A DNA stretch of 64,000 nt. It comes from ENR-C20 sp942493145 (GTDB taxonomy: Bacteria > Bacillota > Clostridia > Acetivibrionales > DTU013). Below the pieces are notes generated by a model. The model was not told where the DNA came from. It made no database searches and saw nothing but the letters and a program-made list of their open reading frames with translations. The translations under genes were made by a program, and so were the position numbers. Each line of letters starts with the position of its first letter. The stretch's first letter is position 1. Shown one piece after another: positions 36,105 to 45,153 of this stretch. The DNA is taken from contig OW818679.1 of the NCBI GenBank assembly GCA_942493145.1, positions 620,001-684,000 of the forward strand. The letters are read 5' to 3'.

Positions 36105-36812
36105 ATGAATGATATAATAAGCCGGATCCGTAAGGAACTGGAGCAAAACTCCGATGAAAATACAAAGGAAAGCGGGAACAGATATTTCAAGGAAGAAGTT
36201 CAGTTATATGGTGTAAAAACCGCAACTGTCGGTAAAATTGCAAAAGGATATTTTCAGGAAATCAAAGATAGAAAAATAACCGAGATCATCAAATTGTGTG
36301 AAGAGCTCTGGCAGTCCGGATACATGGAAGAATCATTCATTGCATGCAATTGGTCCTACTTCATTCGAAAAGAGTATAAAAAGGAGGATTTCAAGGTTTT
36401 CGAAAAATGGGTTGATAAGTATGTAAGTAACTGGGCATCATGCGATACCCTGTGCAATCATACCATCGGAGCATTTCTCGAAACGTATCCTGAATTCATA
36501 TCGGAATTGAAAATATGGGCTGTCTCCGAAAACCGCTGGATGCGCCGTGCTTCTGCCGTATCTCTGATCATTCCTGCAAGACATGGGGATTTCCTGGAGG
36601 ACATATTTGAGTTGGCTGATATTCTGCTTATGGATAAGGATGACCTGGTGCAGAAAGGTTATGGCTGGATGCTCAAAGCGGCCAGCCAGGCTCATCAAGA
36701 TGAAGTGTTCGAGTATATAATGGGGAAAAAATCAATCATGCCACGCACTTCATTGAGATATGCTATTGAAAAAATGCCTGAAGCATTGCGGGCAAAAGCT
36801 ATGGAAAAGTAA
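36105..36812 (+). CDS. AlkD-like DNA alkylation repair protein
   Basis: 235 residues, all-helical HEAT-like repeat protein of the AlkD/AlkC glycosylase family. Seen: YFKEEVQLYGVKTATVGKIA near the N terminus, ELWQSGYMEESFIACNWSYF, the paired CDTLCNHTIG segment, ENRWMRRASAVSLIIPAR and the C-terminal DDLVQKGYGWMLKAA with RTSLRYAIEKMP. AlkD removes bulky alkylated purines, using Trp/Asp/Arg residues; NRWMRRAS and the Trp/Asp in NWASCD are candidates for these. RBS GAGGG with 8 bases spacing. 31 bases to the next gene. Confidence 0.88.
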   Translation: MNDIISRIRKELEQNSDENTKESGNRYFKEEVQLYGVKTATVGKIAKGYFQEIKDRKITEIIKLCEELWQSGYMEESFIACNWSYFIRKEYKKEDFKVFEKWVDKYVSNWASCDTLCNHTIGAFLETYPEFISELKIWAVSENRWMRRASAVSLIIPARHGDFLEDIFELADILLMDKDDLVQKGYGWMLKAASQAHQDEVFEYIMGKKSIMPRTSLRYAIEKMPEALRAKAMEK

Positions 36813-36843
36813 TTACATTAAAAACGGACATCGGAGGAATCGC

Positions 36844-37860
36844 GTGAAAAGTAAAACTATCATGTTTAGCCATTTAAAACAAACCAGTAAAATACCATCA
36901 CGGGCGGCACTGATGGTATTGGTATTTTTCCTGCTTGCAGGTTGCAGCAATACCCTGACCTGGGACAATCAGGCGATACCGAACGGGGGGGCATATGCAT
37001 CAACAACCTCTGCCGCTTCGCCTGTTGCTGCCGGAGATACCACTGACCCTGATGAATTATCCGGAAGACCAGCAGAGGATATTTTCGGAAAGAGCTCAGA
37101 TGATCTCCTGATAGCTCATTTTCTTGATGTGGGTCAGGCGGATTCCATCATAGTAGAGCTTCCAAACGGAGAGAATCTGCTAGTGGATGCAGGCAATAAT
37201 GATGACAGTGCGACAATCAATGAGTATCTCGATTCGCTTGGCATAGACAAGATTGATTATGCAGTGGGTACACATCCCCATGAAGATCATATAGGAAGCT
37301 TGGACAACATCATTTATGATTTTGACGTAGGTACGGTTTATATGCCCCTGGTGACAGCTGATACCAAAAGCTACAAGGATGTCGTAAAGGCATTGGAGGC
37401 TAACCATATCAAGGTTTTGGCGCCTGAAGCCGGTTCATACATGCTGGACACTGATAAACTTGCAATCAGGTTCCTGGCTCCTCAAAAAAAGAAATATGAT
37501 GGCATAAATGATTACAGTATTGTTTTAAGGATTACATATGGAGACACTTCTTTCCTGTTCATGGGCGATTCTGGAAGTGAGAATGAAATGGAACTGCTGG
37601 AAAAAGGGTATGATGTAAGGTCGGACCTGCTGAAAGTGGGGCATCATGGTTCCAGCCATTCAACTTCCGCAACCTTCCTTAAAGCTGTAAAAGCCGGGTT
37701 TGCCATAATTTCATTAGGGAGCGGTAATGATTATGGATATCCTGCGAATAGTACTCTGAAAAGGCTGGATGCAGCCGGGACAGAGGTTTTCAGAACGGAT
37801 ACGATGGGCACTCTAATTGCGGTTTCAGATGGAGAAAACGTTACAATCATAGAAAAATAA
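36844..37860 (+). CDS. MBL-fold lipoprotein, ComEC/Rec2 C-terminal-domain type hydrolase
   Basis: 338 residues. Lipoprotein signal ending LVFFLLAGCS (Cys at about 29), then a Ser/Thr/Ala spacer and a metallo-beta-lactamase domain (about 90-335): HFLDVGQADSIIVELPNG, metal site THPHEDHIGS, FMGDSG, and GHHGSSHST. This set is typical of the nuclease-like domain of ComEC and its stand-alone relatives. As a lipoprotein it would act on the outer face of the membrane, possibly on DNA or a phosphodiester. The GTG start at 36844 is chosen because GGAGG lies 6 bases before and an ATG at 36760 falls inside the AlkD gene. Confidence 0.9.
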   Translation: MKSKTIMFSHLKQTSKIPSRAALMVLVFFLLAGCSNTLTWDNQAIPNGGAYASTTSAASPVAAGDTTDPDELSGRPAEDIFGKSSDDLLIAHFLDVGQADSIIVELPNGENLLVDAGNNDDSATINEYLDSLGIDKIDYAVGTHPHEDHIGSLDNIIYDFDVGTVYMPLVTADTKSYKDVVKALEANHIKVLAPEAGSYMLDTDKLAIRFLAPQKKKYDGINDYSIVLRITYGDTSFLFMGDSGSENEMELLEKGYDVRSDLLKVGHHGSSHSTSATFLKAVKAGFAIISLGSGNDYGYPANSTLKRLDAAGTEVFRTDTMGTLIAVSDGENVTIIEK

Positions 37861-37897
37861 ATCTGTTTTTATGGTGTTATCTGTTACTTTTCTTCTA

Positions 37898-37927
37898 TTG
37901 AAAGAATGTGTCGAATAATGATAGAAT
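37898..37927 (+). promoter_or_regulatory. Putative promoter of the ACT/PFL pair
   Basis: TTGAAA (37898-37903), 18-base spacer, TAGAAT (37922-37927), about 38 bases before the GTG start. Each hexamer has 5 of 6 matches. No terminator was seen between this and the MBL gene. Confidence 0.4.
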
Positions 37928-37965
37928 TGAGCAAAGGAAAAGAAGACAAAAGGGGGTACGGATTA

Positions 37966-38235
37966 GTGAGAGCCATAGTAACAGTTATCGGAAGCGACAG
38001 GGTCGGAATAATAGCGGCAATAAGCAGGATTCTTGCAGATTGCAATGTAAATATACTCGACATATCACAGACAACAATGCAGAATATTTTCACGATGACC
38101 ATGCTTGTTGACATAAGCGGATTATCGGTTTCATTTGCCGAATTATCGGAAAAGCTAGATAACATAGGGACAGAAATTGGACTTTATATAAAGATCCAGC
38201 ATGAAGATATATTCAATTCAATGCACAGGATTTAG
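37966..38235 (+). CDS. ACT-domain protein, UPF0237 family
   Basis: 89 residues, the normal length for UPF0237. One ACT domain: VRAIVTVIGSDRVGIIAAIS (beta-alpha with the ligand-loop GxDRxGI), LADCNVNILDISQTT, then FTMTMLVDIS. The GTG start is preferred to an ATG 60 bases upstream because AGGGGG lies 8-9 bases before it and it gives the standard N terminus. Almost always paired with the UPF0210/PFL gene that follows 35 bases later. Likely an amino-acid or one-carbon sensing regulator; exact ligand unknown. Confidence 0.9.
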   Translation: MRAIVTVIGSDRVGIIAAISRILADCNVNILDISQTTMQNIFTMTMLVDISGLSVSFAELSEKLDNIGTEIGLYIKIQHEDIFNSMHRI

Positions 38236-38270
38236 GCGCAACAATTGGAACTTGGAGGATGAGGGATTAA

Positions 38271-39629
38271 ATGTTAACCAGACATGAAATATTGGAAACC
38301 ATCCAGATGATCCAGAATGAGAATCTGGACATCCGTACAATAACTATGGGTATATCGCTGATGGACTGCTGCCACCAGGACGGGGAGGCGGCGAGAAGGA
38401 GGATATACGACAAGATAACCCGGTCTGCTGAAAAGCTTGTTAAGACTGGACAGGATATAGAAAAGGAATATGGTATTCCCATCATAAACAAGAGGATTTC
38501 AGTCACACCTATATCAATGGTTGCCGGAAGCTGCAACGATGAGGACTATGTTGAGTTTGCCAGGACTTTGGACAGGGCGGCCGAAACTGTAGGCGTTAAT
38601 TTTATAGGGGGATTCACGGCGCTTGTGCACAAGGGCTATACGAACGGTGACCGGAAGCTGATAAGGTCAATACCTGAGGCTCTCAGCACCACGAAGCTTG
38701 TTTGTTCATCAGTGAATCTGGCGACGACAAAAGCGGGTATCAATATGGACGCTGTGGCTGAAATGGGCAGGGTTATCAAGGAAGCTGCACGTCTTACTGC
38801 GGATGCGGGAGGCCTTGCTTGCGCCAAGCTTGTTGTCTTCGCTAATGCACCCGAAGATAACCCATTCATGGCAGGTGCCTTCCATGGTGTTGGCGAGCCT
38901 GATTGCGTAATCAATGTCGGTGTAAGCGGTCCGGGTGTCGTTAAATGTGCGCTGGAAAAGGTAAAGGGTGCAGATTTTGGTACAGTTTCGGAGACGATAA
39001 AGAAGACCGCCTTTAAAATTACACGCATGGGCCAGCTGGTTGCGCAGGAAGCATCAAAAAGACTCAATGTGCCCTTCGGCATAGTTGACCTCTCACTTGC
39101 TCCTACGCCTGCCGTCGGCGACAGCGTAGCATACATCCTTGAAGAAATGGGACTGGAAAAGTGCGGCACCCATGGAACCATTGCAGCTCTTGCGTTATTG
39201 AATGATGCCGTAAAGAAGGGCGGAACCATGGCATCCTCATATGTTGGCGGTCTGAGCGGGGCGTTCATACCCGTCAGCGAAGATGCCGGCATGATTGAGG
39301 CGGTAAGGGCCGGAGCGCTATCAATAGAGAAGCTTGAAGCCATGACCTGTGTCTGTTCCGTGGGTCTTGATATGATTGTAGTTCCTGGAGACACCAGCGC
39401 AGAGACCATTTCTGCGATTATTGCCGATGAGGCCGCAATAGGAGTTGTGAACAACAAGACTACGGCAGTGCGGATAATTCCAGCGCCCGGCAAAAAGGTG
39501 GGAGATACTGTAGAATTCGGCGGATTGCTGGGCACCGGGCCGGTAATGAAGCTGAATGAATTCAGCTCAAAGGAATTCATCGAGAGGGGTGGCCGTATTC
39601 CTGCCCCGATCATAAGCATGAGGAACTGA
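38271..39629 (+). CDS. PFL family protein, UPF0210 (DUF711)
   Basis: 452 residues, full length. Family segments: [20 protein letters not shown] at the N terminus, [51 protein letters not shown] and [19 protein letters not shown]. Related by fold to pyruvate formate-lyase but without the glycyl-radical motif; function unknown. It follows the ACT protein, a pair conserved in many Firmicutes and archaea. Good ribosome binding site GGAGGA; ends at a strong terminator. Confidence 0.95.
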   Translation: MLTRHEILETIQMIQNENLDIRTITMGISLMDCCHQDGEAARRRIYDKITRSAEKLVKTGQDIEKEYGIPIINKRISVTPISMVAGSCNDEDYVEFARTLDRAAETVGVNFIGGFTALVHKGYTNGDRKLIRSIPEALSTTKLVCSSVNLATTKAGINMDAVAEMGRVIKEAARLTADAGGLACAKLVVFANAPEDNPFMAGAFHGVGEPDCVINVGVSGPGVVKCALEKVKGADFGTVSETIKKTAFKITRMGQLVAQEASKRLNVPFGIVDLSLAPTPAVGDSVAYILEEMGLEKCGTHGTIAALALLNDAVKKGGTMASSYVGGLSGAFIPVSEDAGMIEAVRAGALSIEKLEAMTCVCSVGLDMIVVPGDTSAETISAIIADEAAIGVVNNKTTAVRIIPAPGKKVGDTVEFGGLLGTGPVMKLNEFSSKEFIERGGRIPAPIISMRN

Positions 39630-39650
39630 TAATCACAATATAATCTAATC

Positions 39651-39686
39651 ACAAAAGGCCTGATTATGCCGGCCTTTTGTGTTTTT
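39651..39686 (+). terminator. Strong intrinsic terminator of the ACT/PFL operon
   Basis: Perfect 10-base arms ACAAAAGGCC (39651-39660) and GGCCTTTTGT (39671-39680), then GTTTTT. Confidence 0.9.
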
Positions 39687-39894
39687 ATCTATCCATTTAT
39701 TAATTATCAGGTGAATGTTTTTTATTATATATAAGGGTAGATATTATGCTTTATTACCCGACATAGTTAATTCAAGAAAGTTCGCGTTTATCCGACATTT
39801 TTTCGGGAATCATTATCATATAACGTATTACGTATTACAGTGAATAACGACATTTTAAGTAATCCAAGCTCTATTTATTAAAGGAGTGGTCTTG

Positions 39895-41892
39895 ATGAAA
39901 AGCATAAAAACCAAAATGATCCTGTATTTTGGGGTTTTGATCATCTTTATTTGTGCCGGTTTGGGCACGGCATCCGATCTTTTATCTTCAAAGGCTCTTA
40001 AGGCAGAGACTTCTGATAATATTCCACGTCTAGCACATCAGGTGGCAGAGACCGTACAGAGTAAGATCGAAGGACAACTAGGGGAACTTGCAATTCTGGC
40101 GGACAACAGTGTAATTAAAAATCCTGTTTATTCAGATTCTGAAAAGATAGCTATTATGAGGGGAGAAATAGAACGGAGCGGACACAGTAACATGTTCCTG
40201 GCGGATGTAAACGGACAGTCCCTGGATAATGATGGAACTATTCTGGATTTGTCCGAAAGGGCATATATTAAACAGGCGCTTGCTGGAGAGAGTGTTGTAA
40301 CCGACCCTGTTGTGAGCAAGAAAGATGGCGCTGTAATTATTGTATATGCAGTACCGGTAACGCTAAATGGAAAGGTTACAGGAGTCCTTGCAGCAGTAAG
40401 GGACGGTAACGAACTAAGCTCGATGATCAGTGATGTAACTTATGCAAAAACGGGTTATGCATATATGATAAACAGTACAGGTACTGTAATTGCACATCCT
40501 AACATAGAACATGTTAAGAATATGACAAATTTTATTAAAAAGGGAGAAGAAGACCCCAATTATGCCGATCTTGCATCGCAAGTCAAGCGTATGATGACAG
40601 GGGAAAAAGGCTTTGGAGGCTATTGGTTTGAAGGAACTCAAAAGTATATGGGTTTTGCACCTGTTGAGGGAGTGGGATGGTCGGTTGGTGTGACAGCGCC
40701 GGAGAGCGAAGTTATGGCTGGCTTGAACAAAAACACTATAGCAATAGTAATATTTTCAATAATTTTCTTCGCGATCGGGTTGGTATTGATATTCATTGTA
40801 TCGACCAAAATAGCCAATCCAATCAAGCAGGTAGCCAAACTCATGGACATTATGGCTTCTGGTGATTTCACGGCCGAAACCCCCGAGAAGCTTCTGAAAG
40901 CAAGGGATGAGACGGGCTATCTGGCATCAGCGCTGAAAAAAATGCAAGGAGCTTTAAGGAATATCGTCAGAGGTGTCATATCAGAATCCGACAGTGTAAA
41001 CTCAGCTGTATCGACGGTTGAGAAGAATATGATCAGTTTATCCGATCAGGTTACTGATATTTCGGCAAATACAGAGGAGCTTTCAGCAGGCATGGAGGAA
41101 ACGGCTGCATCAACTGAAGAGATGATGGCAACTTCCCATGAAATTGAGAACGCTATTGAGAGCATTGCTGTCAGGGCTCAGGATGGTGCTGAATCTGCCG
41201 TTAAAATCTCCCGGAAGGCTATAGGAATTAAAACTGACATTGCTGCAGCTCAAAAGTCGGCACAGGTTTTATTTGAAAACACAAAAACCAATTTGGGAAA
41301 ATCGATTGAGGATTCAAAAGCGGTTGATCAGATAAATGTACTTGCAGATTCTATTTTGCAGATAACTTCTCAAACTAACCTGTTAGCTCTGAATGCGGCA
41401 ATAGAGGCCGCTCGTGCCGGTGAGGCGGGCAGGGGTTTTGCTGTAGTTGCTGAGGAGATAAGGAAACTGGCGGACGATTCAAAGAGTACAGTTACAAAGA
41501 TCCAGGAGATAACAAAAGTCGTGGTTAATTCGGTCAGAAACCTTACGGTTGAAGCTGAAAACGCCCTGAAATTCATAGCGACTGATGTTGGCAGGGATTA
41601 TAGTAATATGTTAAAAACCGCAGATGAATATGTAAATGATGCACAATTCATGAATGACCTGGTCACCGACTTCAGCGCCACCTCCGAGGAGCTTCTGGCT
41701 TCAATGCAGAATATGATGAAAGCCATCGGAGAGGTTACGACAGCCGCTAATGAGGGTGCCATCGGAACGACAAACATAGCATCCGGTTCCAGTTCTGTAG
41801 CAATAAGTGCAAGTGAGGTATTGAAGGAATCGGAGGTATCAAAGGAATGTACAGTTCGTCTTAAAGAGATGGTTTCACAATTTAAAGTATAG
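39895..41892 (+). CDS. Methyl-accepting chemotaxis protein with extracytoplasmic dCache-like sensor
   Basis: 665 residues. Helix 1 (about 7-28: [20 protein letters not shown]), a 250-residue outer sensor region with Cache features ([45 protein letters not shown]), helix 2 (about 283-303), HAMP, and the cytoplasmic signalling domain with the conserved hairpin [20 protein letters not shown] and [15 protein letters not shown]. Double-Cache sensors bind amino acids or small acids. ATG at 39895 follows AAGGAG at 8 bases. The 200 bases ahead contain no clear sigma-A promoter; a loose flagellar-sigma-like CCGACAT at about 39791 was seen but is not convincing. Confidence 0.94.
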   Translation: MKSIKTKMILYFGVLIIFICAGLGTASDLLSSKALKAETSDNIPRLAHQVAETVQSKIEGQLGELAILADNSVIKNPVYSDSEKIAIMRGEIERSGHSNMFLADVNGQSLDNDGTILDLSERAYIKQALAGESVVTDPVVSKKDGAVIIVYAVPVTLNGKVTGVLAAVRDGNELSSMISDVTYAKTGYAYMINSTGTVIAHPNIEHVKNMTNFIKKGEEDPNYADLASQVKRMMTGEKGFGGYWFEGTQKYMGFAPVEGVGWSVGVTAPESEVMAGLNKNTIAIVIFSIIFFAIGLVLIFIVSTKIANPIKQVAKLMDIMASGDFTAETPEKLLKARDETGYLASALKKMQGALRNIVRGVISESDSVNSAVSTVEKNMISLSDQVTDISANTEELSAGMEETAASTEEMMATSHEIENAIESIAVRAQDGAESAVKISRKAIGIKTDIAAAQKSAQVLFENTKTNLGKSIEDSKAVDQINVLADSILQITSQTNLLALNAAIEAARAGEAGRGFAVVAEEIRKLADDSKSTVTKIQEITKVVVNSVRNLTVEAENALKFIATDVGRDYSNMLKTADEYVNDAQFMNDLVTDFSATSEELLASMQNMMKAIGEVTTAANEGAIGTTNIASGSSSVAISASEVLKESEVSKECTVRLKEMVSQFKV

Positions 41893-41949
41893 TTTCAAGA
41901 TACACCAGAACCGTCCCAACAGATACGCGAGAACCGCCCCCACTATTCT

Positions 41950-41986
41950 AAAAAACCGTGTTCACATTTTGAGAACACGGTTTTTT
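41950..41986. terminator. Strong bidirectional terminator
   Basis: Perfect 14-base arms AAAAAACCGTGTTC (41950-41963) and GAACACGGTTTTTT (41973-41986), 9-base loop. Works for the chemoreceptor gene and, by its A-run, for the convergent flavoprotein gene. Confidence 0.93.
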
Positions 41987-42025
41987 GTCAAGCTTACTTT
42001 ATAGGTCGGTTCATGCTACCTATGT

Positions 42026-42973
42026 TTATGGTTTTGAATACTTCAAATAGTTCCTGTATTTCTCCAGCTTGCCTGGAATCTCGTGCATGTTGGGTTTTGG
42101 AGCAAGAGTCTTTCCCATATCCTGTATATGCCGGAACTTGCCTGACAAAAGCATGTGTGAATGTGCTACCTCTTCTTCGGTCAAAACGAATTCAACCTTA
42201 TCACCGGTCACCTTCATAGTTCCTATTACTCCGCAGGTAGCGCAAACCACCTTTGCTGTACTTCCATTTATCTGAAGTACATCGGAATGGCATACGGGGC
42301 ACATTCCGGGATCTCCGATATATTCAGCTTCTTCTATCGGCTTCTTAAGGCTTTCTGCCAAATGACAGCCTGATTTCCTTGCCCGTGCAATGGCTTCATC
42401 ATTCAGGACTACTACTGCGGGGAGGGCGGTCCAGTCAACAAGGACCTGATCAACTACCTTCATCTGGAATGGCAGGGTGAATATATTCATCATAGGCAGG
42501 GCAAGAGTGGTCCAATCGCTTCCGCCTACTGCAATAAGGGATGCCATTCTTGGCTTGAAGGCTCTTTCGTCTGGACCTGTTCCCTTGGTTATGCCCTTTT
42601 CCTCGCGGATTTTCTTGCTGATTATTCGGATGGCCATATCGTGGGAGGGGCCGAATCTGTCATTAAGTACTTTTAATAATCCCTGAGGCGTTTTTTCATA
42701 TATCGGTGATCCTAATATCAATCCGTCACATTCCATCAACTTTTCATCAATAAAGTTAAGATCATCATCCTTAATGACGCAACGCCCGCTGCCGCCCTTT
42801 TCCATCAAGTCGATGACGCATGCGTTACAACCGGTACAAGGCTTTATGTTCAGATCCAGCAGCCTTACAAGTTCAACCTCGGCGCCCATTTCTTCGGCGC
42901 CCATCAGCGCTTCCTTGACAAGGATCTCTGTGTTACTGAGCTTCCTGCCGCAGGTCAATCCCAAAATCTTCAT
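42026..42973 (-). CDS. Iron-sulfur flavoprotein-like NADPH-dependent FMN reductase with C-terminal zinc ribbon
   Basis: 315 residues, cytoplasmic. N-terminal flavodoxin-like domain: KILGLTCGRKLSNTEILV (FMN phosphate loop), then the compact cysteine motif CTGCNACVIDL and a fourth Cys in GRCVIKDDD, as in Isf-type proteins that carry a [4Fe-4S] cluster beside FMN; GLILGSPIYEKTPQG follows. The C-terminal 100 residues contain CPVCHSD and CATCG, a rubredoxin-like/zinc ribbon. This extra ribbon is not in classic Isf. The ATG at 42973 follows GGAGGAG and starts the conserved first strand. Probably an electron carrier for detoxifying oxidants or quinones. Confidence 0.85.
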   Translation of the reverse strand: MKILGLTCGRKLSNTEILVKEALMGAEEMGAEVELVRLLDLNIKPCTGCNACVIDLMEKGGSGRCVIKDDDLNFIDEKLMECDGLILGSPIYEKTPQGLLKVLNDRFGPSHDMAIRIISKKIREEKGITKGTGPDERAFKPRMASLIAVGGSDWTTLALPMMNIFTLPFQMKVVDQVLVDWTALPAVVVLNDEAIARARKSGCHLAESLKKPIEEAEYIGDPGMCPVCHSDVLQINGSTAKVVCATCGVIGTMKVTGDKVEFVLTEEEVAHSHMLLSGKFRHIQDMGKTLAPKPNMHEIPGKLEKYRNYLKYSKP

Positions 42974-43174
42974 ACATTCTCCTCCTGAACTCTTTATACT
43001 ACAATTCTGATTTATTTCAAATCGGTATAGTTTAATTCTACTATTATTGATGAATGTTTTCAATCAGACTGTATTATGCAAGGGGAACAAAAAAATCATC
43101 AAATTATGTGCGAAACTGCCAATAGAGAAAGCATGGAAACATATTGACATAGCGGACTGATGTGGATTAAAGGC

Positions 43175-43221
43175 TTGACAAAACATAAACGCTATACTAA
43201 AATGTCTATATATTAATAGAC
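43175..43221 (+). promoter_or_regulatory. Sigma-A promoter with 18-bp palindrome over the start site
   Basis: TTGACA (43175-43180), 17-base spacer, TAAAAT (43198-43203), followed immediately by GTCTATATATTAATAGAC (43204-43221; perfect 6-base arms GTCTAT/ATAGAC) and another ATAGACGA copy at 43224-43230. It lies in a 300-base divergent gap between the flavoprotein gene and the DUF2087 gene, about 50 bases before the latter. Placement suggests repression, perhaps by the protein it drives. Confidence 0.72.
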
Positions 43222-43273
43222 GATAGACGAAAGTGTTTAAATTGAGTTTCATTTAAAACATGGAGGCAGGAGC

Positions 43274-44461
43274 ATGGAAGGCAAAATCAACAGCGACAGG
43301 ATATTGAATTCATCGATGATGGAAATGAAAAGAGGCTATACAGAGAATGAAGTTTGCTTTGAATGCCTCATATGTGGTTTCAGAACAGAAAAAGGCATCG
43401 TATATCAGGCGGATGGAGTATTATATGAAGCGGAAAGATTCATGAAAGGCCATATAGGGAAAGCCCATGTGTCAGTATTTGACTGGCTGATTGAACTTGA
43501 TAAGAAGGATACAGGCCTGTCCGATCATCAAAAAAGCCTCCTCAAGCTTTTCCATGAAGGAAAGAGCGACGCCGAAATACAGAAAAAACTTGGAATAGGC
43601 AGTGGTTCAACCATCAGAAACCACCGGTTCGCTTTCAAGGAAAAGGAGAGGCAGGCGAAGCTGTTCCTTATCCTTATGGAACTGTTGAAAGAGGATTCAG
43701 GAAAGGATGTCGGCTTATTGCCACCGCATTCAACCGCAAAAATGGTTGATGACCGCTATGCCGTCACCGATAGTGAGGCAGGTAAGATAATCGGCAAATA
43801 CTTTACCGGGGACGAAGGAAAACTAAAGACCTTCTCTATGAAGGAAAAAAGCAAGCTGGTTATACTGAAGCACATAATGAAGAGGTTTGATGAAAAGAAG
43901 ATATACAATGAAAAGGAAGTCAATGAGATTTTAAAAGAGGTATACGAGGATTTTGCAACAATCAGACGATACCTTATAGAATATGGATTCATGGACAGGA
44001 AAGCAAACGGAAGCCGTTACTGGGTCAGGAATGGAGTAGTGGATAGCAGTGCTCAGGGTGAAATAAAGCACGGTTATTATGCACCTGGCAAAGAGGAGGA
44101 TATGAGCATGGACAGAAAAAGAGAACTGATTATGCAATATAAGGAAATAAAGACCGAAGCCGGTGTTTACCAGATCAGGAATAAGATTAACGGTAAAATC
44201 CTGGTTGTTTCCACACCCAACATAAAAACAATCAACGGGAAAAAATTTGAGCTTAATATGGGAAGCTCAAAGTATAAATTGCTGCAGGACGAGTGGAATA
44301 AATTCGGAGAGGATTCTTTTGAGTTTGAACTGCTGGAAAAGCTGGAAAAGAAAGAGGATGTCTTCCAGGATATAAAAGAGGAGTTAAAAAAGCTGGAGTC
44401 AAAATGGCTTGATAAACTCCAGCCTTATGGCGACAAGGGTTACAATCCTGAGAAAACGTAA
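43274..44461 (+). CDS. DUF2087 regulator-like protein with N-terminal zinc-finger/HTH and C-terminal degenerate GIY-YIG domain
   Basis: 395 residues, soluble. N-terminal: CFECLICGF ... HIGKAH, a possible zinc site; then LFHEGKSDAEIQKKLGIGSG with STIRNHRF, a LuxR-like helix-turn-helix; then DUF2087 (about 195-260: KSKLVILKHIMKRFDEKKIY, DFATIRRYLIEYGFMDRKAN with SRYW); and a C-terminal segment (about 292-385) laid out as a GIY-YIG domain: AGVYQIRNKINGKILVVSTP ... NKFGEDSFEFELLE. The usual catalytic YIG is VVS here, and the usual Arg/Glu are not obvious, so nuclease activity is doubtful. Strong GGAGG start signal. Preceded by a consensus promoter with a palindrome. Likely a transcription factor; ligand unknown. 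Confidence 0.75.
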   Translation: MEGKINSDRILNSSMMEMKRGYTENEVCFECLICGFRTEKGIVYQADGVLYEAERFMKGHIGKAHVSVFDWLIELDKKDTGLSDHQKSLLKLFHEGKSDAEIQKKLGIGSGSTIRNHRFAFKEKERQAKLFLILMELLKEDSGKDVGLLPPHSTAKMVDDRYAVTDSEAGKIIGKYFTGDEGKLKTFSMKEKSKLVILKHIMKRFDEKKIYNEKEVNEILKEVYEDFATIRRYLIEYGFMDRKANGSRYWVRNGVVDSSAQGEIKHGYYAPGKEEDMSMDRKRELIMQYKEIKTEAGVYQIRNKINGKILVVSTPNIKTINGKKFELNMGSSKYKLLQDEWNKFGEDSFEFELLEKLEKKEDVFQDIKEELKKLESKWLDKLQPYGDKGYNPEKT

Positions 44462-44467
44462 ACTAAA

Positions 44468-44492
44468 GCAGACTGCAATTAATGCAGTCTGC
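44468..44492. terminator. Hairpin between the DUF2087 and PilZ genes
   Basis: Perfect 10-base arms GCAGACTGCA (44468-44477) and TGCAGTCTGC (44483-44492) with a 5-base loop; only AACTTAAA after it on the plus strand and TTTAGTTTACG on the minus strand, so termination works best for the minus-strand PilZ gene. Confidence 0.6.
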
Positions 44493-44504
44493 AACTTAAA
44501 CATA

Positions 44505-44930
44505 CTATTTTACATTCGAGACATTCGGCTTCTTCTGTTTCATAAAGGAGCCCTGCAGGTTACAATCCCCGTCTTCGCATTTATTCATGGAGTATTCGCT
44601 GCTGTGCTGACAGTTGTGTTTTATGATCTCATCAAGTTCCACGCGGCTCTTTTCATCAAGATTGATGAAATGCACACCAAATATGGATTTACTACCTTGG
44701 ATTTCCTTTCTTACGATGATCCCTTTTGTGTAGAAGGAAAAATGAGTTGTTTCGCTACGGAAGCTGAAATTCAATTCACAACGATCTCCGGGATTTAAAT
44801 CGAAAGGGATATTGATAAGAGCACCGGAGGCAGAGATATCAACGACTTCAAAGGTTTCAGCCACCGATTCAGTAGCGATCTGACCTTCTCCTGTCAAGCT
44901 GCAACGCAAGTAATTTCTTTTAACATCCAT
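44505..44930 (-). CDS. PilZ-domain c-di-GMP-binding protein
   Basis: About 141 residues. Both c-di-GMP contact motifs are present: RNYLR (RxxxR) at the N terminus and VDISASGALI (DxSxxG) about 25 residues later, with the strand pattern of a PilZ barrel (FGVHFINLD). The last 30 residues are a tail with three Cys (CQHSSEYSMNKCEDGDC) of unknown use. ATG 44930 follows AGGTGA. It is a likely receptor for c-di-GMP made or broken down by proteins such as the PAS-GGDEF-EAL protein at 15090. Single gene. Confidence 0.9.
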   Translation of the reverse strand: MDVKRNYLRCSLTGEGQIATESVAETFEVVDISASGALINIPFDLNPGDRCELNFSFRSETTHFSFYTKGIIVRKEIQGSKSIFGVHFINLDEKSRVELDEIIKHNCQHSSEYSMNKCEDGDCNLQGSFMKQKKPNVSNVK

Positions 44931-45088
44931 TAGTTTCACCTGCCTTCAGGATTATTTTTGTTAAGTGGTATACTGCATTACTAATTTACCAATAATATCG
45001 TTTTTTAAAACATTAATTTCATATGACTGTCCATGATATTTGTATATAATTAATATGTATATGATTTTAAACCGGAGGATATCTTTAT

Positions 45089-45109
45089 ATGTTCTGCGAA
45101 ATGTGGTAA
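45089..45109 (+). other. Possible leader peptide MFCEMW ahead of the acyltransferase gene
   Basis: GGAGG at 45074-45078, ten bases, then ATG with five further codons (Phe-Cys-Glu-Met-Trp) and TAA, 44 bases before the acyltransferase start. The spacing and a good ribosome binding site suggest translation, but a chance match in an AT-rich leader is possible. No hairpin pair typical of amino-acid attenuation was found. Confidence 0.25.
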
Positions 45110-45153
45110 ATTAATTATAACATATTTTCCATTTTACTGCAGAGAGGAATACA

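Noticed and set aside
39690..39894. Flagellar-sigma promoter considered upstream of the chemoreceptor.
   Set aside because: CCGACAT is present but no TAAA at the right distance; not convincing.
44130..44461. GIY-YIG segment considered as a homing endonuclease or intron remnant.
   Set aside because: It is fused in frame to DUF2087 with its own promoter, and its active-site motif is degenerate. No intron structure flanks it.
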